Counted from the first letter of the stretch, positions 1 to 6,225 are shown. The stretch is 6,225 bases of DNA from Hyphomicrobiales bacterium (GCA_025363375.1 JANYDZ010000614.1:1-6225); one strand, 5' to 3'. Numbers and translations: made by a program. Notes: generated by a model not told the origin, from the sequence alone.

Positions 1-202
1 CCTGCAAGGCGCGGCGGATCAATACGCAACGCTCGCGCAGATCGACGTGATCGACAGCGGCGGCGTTGATGGCCCCGCGCGACGGCGCGTCATTCTGCCA
101 GGCGTGAAACACGCGCCGCACCGCGAGGCGCCGGAAGAGACGATCGCGGCGATTGTGGAATTCATCCGCCCGCACGCGCCGGGCGGGCGACGCCCGGCTT
201 GA
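1..202 (+). CDS. Alpha/beta-hydrolase family protein, C-terminal fragment (5' end outside window)
   Basis: The reading frame is open from the left edge (first full codon at base 2) and stops with TGA at 200-202, leaving 66 visible residues. The segment begins LQGAADQYATLAQID and later has ILPGVKHAPHREAPE. This matches the end of the alpha/beta-hydrolase fold: the GxxD-type turn carrying the acid residue (visible D6), and the loop with the catalytic histidine (visible H37 in KHAPH), followed by the final amphipathic helix (EETIAAIVEFI). The nucleophile elbow and N-terminal half are missing, so the substrate cannot be named. The gene is transcribed toward the glycan operon and ends 42 bases from it, so it is probably unrelated in function. 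The fold call is fairly secure; specificity is unknown. Confidence 0.75.
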   Translation, partial: LQGAADQYATLAQIDVIDSGGVDGPARRRVILPGVKHAPHREAPEETIAAIVEFIRPHAPGGRRPA

Positions 203-225
203 ACGAGGCCCAGGGGGCCGAGCCA

Positions 226-259
226 AATCCCGCGCGCTTCCGCGTCAGGATGCGGGATT
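226..259 (-). terminator. Possible intrinsic terminator / inverted repeat at the convergent gene junction
   Basis: AATCCCGC (226-233) pairs perfectly with GCGGGATT (252-259), an 8-bp stem around an 18-base loop. Within the loop CGC (235-237) can pair with GCG (242-244). The repeat straddles the stop codon of the glycosyltransferase gene (245-247). Read on the minus strand the stem is followed by only a short T run (ATTTGG), so it is a weak candidate. A second GC-rich hairpin on the plus side (178-185 with 191-198, loop 186-190) overlaps the end of the hydrolase gene. Position between two converging genes supports a terminator role; the lack of a proper U tract argues against it. Confidence 0.3.
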
Positions 260-2446
260 GTCCTGAAACGCCGCTTCGAGCGTCGCTTCGTTGATCGTCG
301 CCTTCACGCGTTTCGCCTGGCTGTAGAGGCGGCTCGCGGTTTCGCTCTGGCCCCGGCTCAACGCCAGTTTTGCCAGCTCGGTCAACGCCTCGGCGGAATT
401 GAGCGGCGCCCTTGCGATCAACGAAATCGGATCGTGGCGATCGGTCGCGCCGCTCCAGTAGCCGACTTTGTTTTTCCGCATTTCATGATATCGCCGGTTC
501 GACGCCAGGGTAAGCGCCGCGCGAAACGGAGCCTGAACGCGCTTGTGAAACGGGCGCAGCGGACGCATGAAGCTTTGATACAGTTTTACATGATTGTAGC
601 GTCCCGCGAGCTGGGTGTCGGAAATGCGATAGTAGAAAAGTATCTCGGGAACGCAGGCGACCTGAAAGCCGCTCAATGCGGCTTCGAGCAGAAATTCATA
701 ATCCTCGCACCCATAAGGGTCCTCGGTAAATCCACCGAGGGCGTTCCACGCGCCGCGCTTGACGAACATGTTGAGATCGCCAAGGCAGTTCTCGTACAGC
801 GCCTGGGCGATGCTGGGGCCAATTGGCATCCAGCCAACCGGCAGGTCGGCGACGCCGTCGGGCGCCGCGCCTTCACTGAGAAAAGGCTGTTGCTGGCAGG
901 TGAGGATATCGGCGCCCGTCGCAAGCGCGGCGCGCACAAACGTCTCGACTTCATGCGGCATGGCGACGTTGTCGTCGTCCATGAAAAGGATGTACTCGCC
1001 CGTCGCCGCTTTGGCGGCTTTGTTTCGAGCGGCGCCGGCCCAGAGTTCAGTTGTGTTGCGAATTATTTTCCAGTCTCGCCGCGCGAATTTTGCTTCCAGC
1101 GAATCCAGATAGGCCCGCGTCTTGTCGTCGGGACTGGCGTCGTCGACGAGAATGAGCTCAATGCGGTCGTACGTCTGTCGCTCGATCGAGGCGATCGCGT
1201 ATTCCAGCAAGTGCGTTCGACGAAAATGCGACATGCAGATTGAGACGAGCGGACGCGCCTCGGCGCTGGCCGATTGTTGGGGAGACGCGCTTAGACTTGC
1301 ATGCCACGTCAGCCAATCGGCGCGGTTCTGTTCGATGTCGATCCGGGGCGTCGCAATCGTGGCGCCGTCCTCCAACACGCGGCCGAGCGCGGCCGCGAGC
1401 GCGGCGGGTTGAAGAGGGAAAAGCACAAGCTCGAGTTCTTCGGCCTTTATGAGTTCGCCTACGCCGCCAACGTCGCTTGCAAGAAAAGGCCGCCGCCTCG
1501 CCAGGCATTCCAGGACCGTGTAGGGCGAGTTCTCACAACTTGACGCGATGACGGCAAGGCAGCCCGGACGGGCGAGGTATTCATTGGCTGCAATGACGTC
1601 GTAATCCGACAAAATCTGATAGGGAAAGCTCCAATTCTCGCTTGCCCGGGCGATATGAGCGGTCGCCGGTTCGGCGCCCGACAGCCCAACCTTGCCGAGA
1701 AAGGTCACGAGGCGCGGCAACGCGCCTGAACCTTTCAGCTGACTGAGCGCGGCGCAAAAAAGTTCGATTCCCTTGCGCGTTTCCAGCCGGCCGAAAAAAA
1801 CCACTTCGTCGATCTGGCATTTCCCGCCGGGTCCGGCGTTCGCGTCTTGCGCCGCCGTAAATTGCGCGGGAAGCAGATTTGGTCTCACCATTTTGTTTTG
1901 CGGCGGCTTCCAGTCCCGCGACAACATGTAGTCGATCATGTATTGGCTGGGCGAGTATAGAACGTCCGCCAACTCGACGGAGCGCTGCTCAAGGTAGTCC
2001 AGTTCCAGCTGGTGGACGTCGCTGAGAAACTCTCCGGAACTCGTCAGATGCCACATGGTCTGACCGTGAGCCTGGCAGACCAGCACGGTGTTCGCGAAGG
2101 CCAGGCCCATTTTCTTGGCTTGAAACGACCAATAGCCGATTCCGCGCATGTCGTGAAAATGGACAACGTCAAAATGTCTTTGCTTCAGCCACTGATAGGC
2201 GAGATATGAAAGCTGCGCTTCGCGCTCGGTTGAAAAAAGCGTTTCGAGCTTGATGTTCTTTTTTCCGTATTCGAGCATCCAGTGCGTCAGCGGAAAGCTT
2301 TCGGTGTAGGCGCTCGGATAAAGCAACGTCACGTCGTGGCCGTTCTCCGCCAGCAATTCGGCCAGCGACGTCATCGCGGTTCCCACGCCGCCATTGCGAA
2401 TGGGGCCAAGGACGTCCAGGGAAACAACGCAAACTTTCTGGTTCAT
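245..2446 (-). CDS. Bifunctional GT4-GT2 fusion glycosyltransferase
   Basis: This 733-residue cytoplasmic protein carries two glycosyltransferase modules and probably adds two sugars to a surface glycan. Residues 1-385 are a GT-B fold, family GT4 (glycosyl transferase group 1): GGVGT at 19-23 in the acceptor/nucleotide loop, GRLETRKG at 219-226 with the phosphate-binding R220 and K225, and the E-x7-E motif E305-E313 in ENSPYTVLE. Residues 399-610 are a GT-A fold, family GT2: VSICMSHFRR, ILVDDASPDD (432-441), the metal-binding MDDDN at 489-493, and GCEDYEF at 579-585 with the likely catalytic base. Both sites look intact. A basic stretch (628-660) and a TPR-like helical pair (686-713) form the tail. 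The ATG at 2446 is preceded by GGAAA with a 7-base spacer. It is the last gene of the operon, 27 bases after the nucleotidyltransferase. Donor and acceptor sugars cannot be read from sequence. Confidence 0.9.
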   Translation of the reverse strand: MNQKVCVVSLDVLGPIRNGGVGTAMTSLAELLAENGHDVTLLYPSAYTESFPLTHWMLEYGKKNIKLETLFSTEREAQLSYLAYQWLKQRHFDVVHFHDMRGIGYWSFQAKKMGLAFANTVLVCQAHGQTMWHLTSSGEFLSDVHQLELDYLEQRSVELADVLYSPSQYMIDYMLSRDWKPPQNKMVRPNLLPAQFTAAQDANAGPGGKCQIDEVVFFGRLETRKGIELFCAALSQLKGSGALPRLVTFLGKVGLSGAEPATAHIARASENWSFPYQILSDYDVIAANEYLARPGCLAVIASSCENSPYTVLECLARRRPFLASDVGGVGELIKAEELELVLFPLQPAALAAALGRVLEDGATIATPRIDIEQNRADWLTWHASLSASPQQSASAEARPLVSICMSHFRRTHLLEYAIASIERQTYDRIELILVDDASPDDKTRAYLDSLEAKFARRDWKIIRNTTELWAGAARNKAAKAATGEYILFMDDDNVAMPHEVETFVRAALATGADILTCQQQPFLSEGAAPDGVADLPVGWMPIGPSIAQALYENCLGDLNMFVKRGAWNALGGFTEDPYGCEDYEFLLEAALSGFQVACVPEILFYYRISDTQLAGRYNHVKLYQSFMRPLRPFHKRVQAPFRAALTLASNRRYHEMRKNKVGYWSGATDRHDPISLIARAPLNSAEALTELAKLALSRGQSETASRLYSQAKRVKATINEATLEAAFQDNPAS

Positions 2447-2473
2447 AGCCGACTTTCCGCTGAAATGGCGTTC

Positions 2474-3193
2474 TCAATCCGCTCCGGTCTTTCGAGACAA
2501 AATGTAAGCCTCGGTTTCCTTGAGTCCTTCGGGCTTGCCTATTTCGTAAAATCGACGCGTCACTTCGCAGCCGGCCAATTCTCGTCGCTCCGCCAGGTTG
2601 CGCGTCAGGCGCGAGAGTTCGAAGGGATCGGGCTCGGGCCATTGATCCACGCTCTTCGCCGAGAAAACCGAGAACCCATAGTCGATCCATTCGACGCGCG
2701 GGTCGCCGTTCGCGGATTTGTCGTGCAGAAGAACATCCTTGCCGTCGAAAATCACGTTGGACGCGTCCCAGCGGCCCTTGTTGTGCAACACGCTCATCAG
2801 GGCCGCGCGTCCGCTGTTGCGATAGGCGTCCCAGATCGGCCTCGCCTCGACATCGAGGTAGCTGTCGCCGTACAGAACGAAAAAGTCGTCTCCCAACAAG
2901 GGCAGCGCGTTGCGCAACGCGCCGCCCGTTCCGCGCGGACCGCTCCCGTCGAAGGAATATTTCACTTCAAGTCCGAAGCCCGCGCCGTCGCCCGCAAACG
3001 CCTGAATCTGTTCGCCCAAGTGTCCGACGAGCAGCACAACTCTGGCAAAGCCCTGGCGTCTGGCGAGGCGCAATTGGTGCGCGAGGAACGGCTCTCCGGC
3101 GACCTCCACGAGGGATTTGGGAATGGTCAACGTCACCGGTCTCAGGCGCGTAGCCAGTCCGCCTGCAAGGACCGCGAGCGTGGGAAGACTCAT
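2474..3193 (-). CDS. Sugar-1-phosphate nucleotidyltransferase (HddC-like)
   Basis: This 239-residue enzyme should join a sugar 1-phosphate to an NTP, giving an NDP-sugar and pyrophosphate. It has the RmlA/ManC-type NTP-transferase fold: signature loop LAGGLATRLRP at 9-19, PKSLVEVAGEPF at 25-36 with lysine K26, GTGGAL at 88-93, the metal-binding YGDSY at 108-112 and YEIGKPEGL at 216-224, where related enzymes often have DIGTPEG. It lacks a C-terminal left-handed beta-helix, so it is a stand-alone transferase. The frame is open upstream to an ATG at 3373, but the conserved N-terminus begins at the ATG at 3193, which overlaps the kinase stop codon by four bases (ATGA). No strong ribosome site lies in front, so translational coupling is likely. 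Pairing with an HddA-like kinase suggests heptose 1-phosphate guanylyltransferase (HddC), but the nucleotide and sugar are inferred. Confidence 0.87.
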   Translation of the reverse strand: MSLPTLAVLAGGLATRLRPVTLTIPKSLVEVAGEPFLAHQLRLARRQGFARVVLLVGHLGEQIQAFAGDGAGFGLEVKYSFDGSGPRGTGGALRNALPLLGDDFFVLYGDSYLDVEARPIWDAYRNSGRAALMSVLHNKGRWDASNVIFDGKDVLLHDKSANGDPRVEWIDYGFSVFSAKSVDQWPEPDPFELSRLTRNLAERRELAGCEVTRRFYEIGKPEGLKETEAYILSRKTGAD

Positions 3194-4170
3194 CTGCTGA
3201 CCACTTTGGTTCCTTCGACATCCATGTGGACGAACATTTCCTTGAGCCCCGCGCGCGTCATCGCCTGACGCAGTCGCTTGGGATCCTCGGCGTAGAAAAG
3301 CAGAAAACCGCCGCCGCCCGCGCCGACAAGCTTGCCGCCGATCGCCCCGTTCTTGCGCGCGATTTCGTACCATTCGTCGATCTGCGGCGTCGACATGCCG
3401 CCGGAGCGCTGTTTCTTGGCTTCCCAGTGTTCGAGCATGATCTCGCCCCAGACCGCCAGGTCGCCGTCGATGAAGGCCTTGCGCGTGCGGTAACCCAGTT
3501 CCTTGACCCGATGCAGGTTCTCGGTCATGGAAACGTCCGAGCTTTTGCTCTTCTGATCCTGTTCCTGAAGAATGTTGCTGGCGCTGCGCGTGCGTCCGGT
3601 GAAGAACATCAGGATGTTTTCTTCAATGTTCTCCATCAACGAATCGCTGACGGGCAGCGACTCGGCTTCGACCGCGCCGTTGCGGTCGAAAGTAAACGAC
3701 GTCAGACCGCCGTAAGCGGCGATGTATTGGTCCTGCTTTCCGATAGGCTCCTTCAGCAGATCAATTTCGATGTGGCAGGCCAATTCGGCGAGCGCCCGCG
3801 TGTCGATGTGTTTGCTCGCGTAAATATGCAGCGCTTTCAGCAGCGCGGTCGTGAAACTGCCGGAAGAGCCGAGGCCGGTGCCCGCGGGCACGTCGGCGAC
3901 GCTCGTGATTTCAAAGTCGGATGTCGGCGCGCCGACCAGCTTCAAGGCTTCGCGAATGATGGGATGAGCTATGTCGTCGACGCCATCTACATTCTCGATC
4001 TTCGAATACTTCAACGTAATGCCGGGATCGAATTTACGTTGCATCGAGATATAGACGTGGCGGGTCAACGCCATCGCGATCAGAAAGCCGCCGTGCTCTT
4101 CGTAATAGGACCCCAGGTCCGTGCCGCCGCCGCCAATGGAAATCCGCAAGGGGCTCCGTGTGATAATCAT
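3190..4170 (-). CDS. hddA: GHMP-family sugar kinase, HddA-like (D-glycero-D-manno-heptose 7-phosphate kinase)
   Basis: This 326-residue protein is a GHMP kinase that likely phosphorylates the anomeric C1 of a sugar, using ATP, in the cytoplasm. Motif 1 is PLRISIGGGGTDL at 7-19, motif 2 (ATP phosphate loop) is PAGTGLGSSGSF at 95-106, the KQDQYIAAYGG segment at 145-155 carries the probable catalytic aspartate D147, and motif 3 is KLVGAGGGGFLLFY at 280-293. The RSPLRISIGGGGTDL start and overall length fit the HddA branch (heptose 7-phosphate to heptose 1,7-bisphosphate) better than galactokinase or homoserine kinase. An in-frame ATG at 4227 would add 19 arginine-rich residues and overlap the FkbM gene; the ATG at 4170 is preferred because it begins the conserved domain and has GGGAA six bases upstream. 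It shares four bases with the nucleotidyltransferase, the next step of the pathway. Substrate is inferred; a related kinase for fucose or another sugar remains possible. Confidence 0.85.
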   Translation of the reverse strand: MIITRSPLRISIGGGGTDLGSYYEEHGGFLIAMALTRHVYISMQRKFDPGITLKYSKIENVDGVDDIAHPIIREALKLVGAPTSDFEITSVADVPAGTGLGSSGSFTTALLKALHIYASKHIDTRALAELACHIEIDLLKEPIGKQDQYIAAYGGLTSFTFDRNGAVEAESLPVSDSLMENIEENILMFFTGRTRSASNILQEQDQKSKSSDVSMTENLHRVKELGYRTRKAFIDGDLAVWGEIMLEHWEAKKQRSGGMSTPQIDEWYEIARKNGAIGGKLVGAGGGGFLLFYAEDPKRLRQAMTRAGLKEMFVHMDVEGTKVVSR

Positions 4171-4176
4171 CCTGTT

Positions 4177-4181
4177 TTCCC
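4177..4181 (-). promoter_or_regulatory. Ribosome binding site of the GHMP kinase
   Basis: On the minus strand GGGAA lies six bases before the ATG at 4170. It supports that start over the in-frame ATG at 4227, which would lie inside the end of the FkbM gene. Confidence 0.5.
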
Positions 4182-4198
4182 GTCTTTCCGAGCGCCTT

Positions 4199-5356
4199 TC
4201 AGGCCGCCAATTCGTCCGGCACCGCATAAAAGACGAAATCGATTCCGTCGTCGTCGTGCGAGCGCATGAAATACCGATAATTCGACGTTTGTTCCATCAG
4301 GAACGCGGGCAGTTTGAAAATGTCTTCAGGCTGGTGATAGATCGCGGCCGCGAGCACGGGCCTGTCGCGTTGGATGATTCCCGCCGCGCCGCGCAACGCG
4401 CCCCATTCGGCGCCTTCGATATCCAGCTTCAGATAGTGGATTTTTTCCGACGCGAACACATCGTCGAGCCGCACGCAGCGGACCAGCGCGGCATCCTCGC
4501 CTTGCTTCAGATTCGACCCGGGCTTGCCGGTGCCGCTGATTCTGATGGTGGTTTCAGCGTCGCCGAGAGCGAACTGAGCCGGCGCTATCCGCGCGGCGAC
4601 ATCCGCCGGCAGCGATCGGACATAGGCGCCCAGACGGTCGAAGGAAATCGGGTCGGGCTCAAAGGCGTGAAAACGGCCAAAATGCCCGCCGTGCCAATAA
4701 AGAAAGGAGCGCAGCGAGTCGCCGTCGAACGCCCCGCAATCGGCGATGACGCAATTCGCCGGCAGGCTGAACATTCCGCGGTCGAAATACACATGATGCC
4801 TGTCGGGCGCGGGAATGACCGAATGGTCGAGAGTGACCCGCCAGCGCAGGTGATCGGCGAACTGCTGTTTTGACCGCTCGTCGCCAAGCGCCTCATAGAT
4901 TGCCGCGATCTGCTCATAGCCCGCGACAAGACCCTCGGGTCCCGCCAATTGATAATGGCTCCCGAGTTGTTGCGGGAGGACCCAGAAAAGCGCCGCCACG
5001 GGCAAGACATGGCTCAACCCGAACGACTGCATCCAGGCGTGGGTCTCCGCGTATCGGTGATGGGGCGACCAGACGCCAACGATCACCAGCGCGCGCGGGC
5101 CGAGCAGTTCGCGCGCGCGCGTCGGGCTCACGACGGGAATTCCAGCGACGTCGCGCCCCCAGAAGCGGGCGTCGTATTCGATGAAACAGGTCACTTTGCC
5201 GCCGGCCGACTGGACGGCGGCCGCGCATTTTTGCGGCAGCGCCGCGGACCCGACGATGGCGATCTCGCCGTCTTTGATCGCGGTCTCCACACGGTTTCGA
5301 ACTTCCGAAATCCGCAGGGTCAATTCGCTGGAACGCAAAAAATCAATCGCGCGCAT
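4199..5356 (-). CDS. FkbM-family SAM-dependent methyltransferase with extra N-terminal domain
   Basis: This 385-residue protein probably O-methylates a sugar hydroxyl. The C-terminal half (about 185-380) is an FkbM domain: SAM-binding motif I VIADCGAFDGDS at 203-214, the acidic AFEPDP at 231-236 ending strand 2, and the family hallmark YLKLDIEGAEWGAL at 308-321. The N-terminal part (about 30-125) looks like a Rossmann-type alpha/beta unit (EIAIVGSAAL, then VTCFIEYD, then DVAGIPVVSP, then ALVIVGVWSPHH), reminiscent of the small nucleotide-binding domains attached to sugar-modifying enzymes such as PglD. A helical linker (about 140-175) joins the two. The ATG at 5356 is chosen because AGAGG lies six bases upstream and the overlap with the epimerase is then only 14 bases. 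The in-frame ATG at 5515 would overlap it by 173 bases and adds residues without domain character. The methylation target is unknown. Confidence 0.85.
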   Translation of the reverse strand: MRAIDFLRSSELTLRISEVRNRVETAIKDGEIAIVGSAALPQKCAAAVQSAGGKVTCFIEYDARFWGRDVAGIPVVSPTRARELLGPRALVIVGVWSPHHRYAETHAWMQSFGLSHVLPVAALFWVLPQQLGSHYQLAGPEGLVAGYEQIAAIYEALGDERSKQQFADHLRWRVTLDHSVIPAPDRHHVYFDRGMFSLPANCVIADCGAFDGDSLRSFLYWHGGHFGRFHAFEPDPISFDRLGAYVRSLPADVAARIAPAQFALGDAETTIRISGTGKPGSNLKQGEDAALVRCVRLDDVFASEKIHYLKLDIEGAEWGALRGAAGIIQRDRPVLAAAIYHQPEDIFKLPAFLMEQTSNYRYFMRSHDDDGIDFVFYAVPDELAA

Positions 5357-6225
5357 CAAGAACCTCTGGATGATCCCGCAGCCACCGCAGAGTCCTGCGG
5401 ACGCCCTCTTCAATCGTATGCGCGGGCGTCCAGCCCAAAGCGCGAATTCGGCTCGTATCCAGAAATATGAAGGGATTGTCGCCGATCCAGCCGCGGTCGC
5501 CGCCGGTGTATTCAAGACGCGGCGAGATATTCATTTCCGAAGTGATCCAGCCGATGGAATTATTCACTTCGCAATAGTGATCCGTGCCGAGGTTGAACAC
5601 GGAAAACTTGTCGGAGGCCTTTTCAAACGCCGTCAGAATCGCCGCAACGCAATCGTCCACGTGCAAATAGGATTTGCGTTGCCGGCCGTTGCCCAGAACC
5701 TTCAAATGATCGGGATGGGCGCGCAACTGCTTGTAGAAGTCGAATATATGGCCATGCGTGTACCTCGGCCCCAGGATGGAGACGAAGCGAAACACAAGGC
5801 CTTGCATGCCAAAGCCCTCGGCATAGGCGGCGATCAATCCTTCGCCCGCGACCTTTGAGGCCCCGTAGAGGGATGTCTGAACCGGGAACGGCGCGTCCTC
5901 CGGCGTCGGAATAACATCGCATTCGCCGTAGACCGAGCCAGTCGAGGAAAAGCCGATCCGGCGAATGTTGTTGGCGCGCATGGCTTCAAGCACATTGAAC
6001 GTGCCGATGGTGTTCTGTTCCAGATCGCGCCGCGGATGGTTCGTGCCAAATCTGACGTCGGCGTTGGCGGAAAGATGAAAAACCGCGTCCGCCCCCTTCA
6101 TCGCCGCGGTCAGCGCGTCAAGGTCGAGAATATCGCCCCGCGTCATCGTGTAGGATGCATTGCGTTGCGCGCTGGCGATGAACGATTCGACCCCGGTTGA
6201 AAAATTATCGAACCCGGTGACCTTG
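5343..6225 (-). CDS. NAD-dependent epimerase/dehydratase (extended SDR, GalE-like), 5' end outside window
   Basis: The frame is open to the right edge, giving 293 visible residues; the first is VTGFDNFSTG, the strand-2 segment of extended SDR enzymes that follows the GxxGxxG NAD loop, so roughly 30-35 N-terminal residues are cut off. The ATG at 6146 lies inside the domain and is not the start. Visible landmarks are VFHLSANADVR (49-59), the active-site strand GFSSTGSVYGE (91-101), the catalytic pair in YGASK (Y120 and K124), RFVSILGPRY (146-155) and the substrate-side SYLHVDD (185-191). It likely changes an NDP-sugar by epimerisation at C4 or by dehydration or reduction; this cannot be settled here. 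It is the first operon gene seen, and its last 14 bases overlap the FkbM gene. Resemblance to UDP-glucose 4-epimerase is general, so no gene symbol is given. Confidence 0.87.
   Translation of the reverse strand, partial: KVTGFDNFSTGVESFIASAQRNASYTMTRGDILDLDALTAAMKGADAVFHLSANADVRFGTNHPRRDLEQNTIGTFNVLEAMRANNIRRIGFSSTGSVYGECDVIPTPEDAPFPVQTSLYGASKVAGEGLIAAYAEGFGMQGLVFRFVSILGPRYTHGHIFDFYKQLRAHPDHLKVLGNGRQRKSYLHVDDCVAAILTAFEKASDKFSVFNLGTDHYCEVNNSIGWITSEMNISPRLEYTGGDRGWIGDNPFIFLDTSRIRALGWTPAHTIEEGVRRTLRWLRDHPEVLDARD
5363..5367 (-). promoter_or_regulatory. Ribosome binding site of the FkbM gene
   Basis: On the minus strand AGAGG lies six bases before the ATG at 5356, inside the last codons of the epimerase gene. 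It decides the FkbM start against the upstream in-frame ATG at 5515 and suggests that FkbM is translated from the same message as the epimerase. Confidence 0.6.

Noticed and set aside
434..1243. Plus-strand open frame of 269 codons opposite the GT2 domain
   Set aside because: The opposite strand encodes a complete GT2 domain. The frame has no domain character and no convincing ribosome site.
2447..2473. Possible internal promoter before the glycosyltransferase
   Set aside because: The 27-base gap has a ribosome site but no -10 or -35 like pair; read-through from the upstream genes is the simpler view.
2169..2690. Minus-strand open frame of 173 codons spanning the junction of the nucleotidyltransferase and glycosyltransferase genes
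   Set aside because: It overlaps the ends of two well-supported genes in another frame, and its arginine-rich translation has no family resemblance.
2282..3268. Long plus-strand open frame (328 codons) opposite the nucleotidyltransferase and the start of the glycosyltransferase
   Set aside because: No recognisable motif, and it crosses three minus-strand genes with clear family signatures. It is a composition shadow.
4171..4227. Upstream start for the GHMP kinase at 4227
   Set aside because: It would add 19 arginine-rich residues before the conserved beginning of the family and overlap the FkbM gene. The ATG at 4170 has a better ribosome site.
3226..4269. Long plus-strand open frame (347 codons) opposite the GHMP kinase
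   Set aside because: It is antisense to a gene with intact kinase motifs, is rich in arginine and alanine, and shows no domain. Such frames are common opposite genes in GC-rich DNA.
5111..5121. Alternating GC run of 11 bases that could form Z-DNA or a slippage site
   Set aside because: It encodes the ordinary residues of the FkbM N-terminal domain (TRARE region) without a frame break, and short runs like this are expected at this GC content.
5357..5515. Upstream start for the FkbM gene at 5515
   Set aside because: It would overlap the epimerase by 173 bases and add 53 residues without domain character; the ATG at 5356 has a good ribosome site.

Overview
The window is GC-rich, tightly packed bacterial DNA. 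The codon use (many GCG, CGC and GGC codons) and the hydrolase fragment at the left edge suggest a proteobacterium, most likely an alphaproteobacterium of the Rhizobiales type. That placement is an impression from style, not a proof. No RNA gene, CRISPR array, insertion sequence or phage gene was seen.

Layout. Bases 1-202 hold the 3' end of a plus-strand alpha/beta-hydrolase gene. It converges on a minus-strand operon that fills the rest of the window, and the 42-base gap between them contains inverted repeats that could act as a terminator. The operon reads right to left: an NAD-dependent sugar epimerase/dehydratase (6225-5343, 5' end outside the window); a two-domain FkbM-family methyltransferase (5356-4199); a GHMP-family sugar kinase resembling the heptose-7-phosphate kinase HddA (4170-3190); a small sugar-1-phosphate nucleotidyltransferase resembling HddC (3193-2474); and a large GT4-GT2 fusion glycosyltransferase (2446-245). 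Junctions are a 14-bp overlap, a 28-bp gap, a 4-bp ATGA overlap and a 27-bp gap, so one transcript is likely.

How the genes could work together. The kinase would phosphorylate the anomeric carbon of a sugar, possibly D-glycero-D-manno-heptose 7-phosphate. The nucleotidyltransferase would make the NDP-sugar. The SDR enzyme would epimerise or dehydrate this or another NDP-sugar, FkbM would O-methylate a sugar, and the two-headed glycosyltransferase would add two residues to a surface glycan such as O-antigen, capsule or another exopolysaccharide. The family assignments are firm; the exact sugar is inference. The isomerase (GmhA) and phosphatase (GmhB) expected for a complete GDP-heptose pathway are not in the window. 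They may lie upstream or elsewhere.

I found no clearly new biological system. The window reads as part of a surface-polysaccharide locus. The points most worth a second look are the two-domain architectures of the FkbM and glycosyltransferase proteins and the unresolved sugar specificity.
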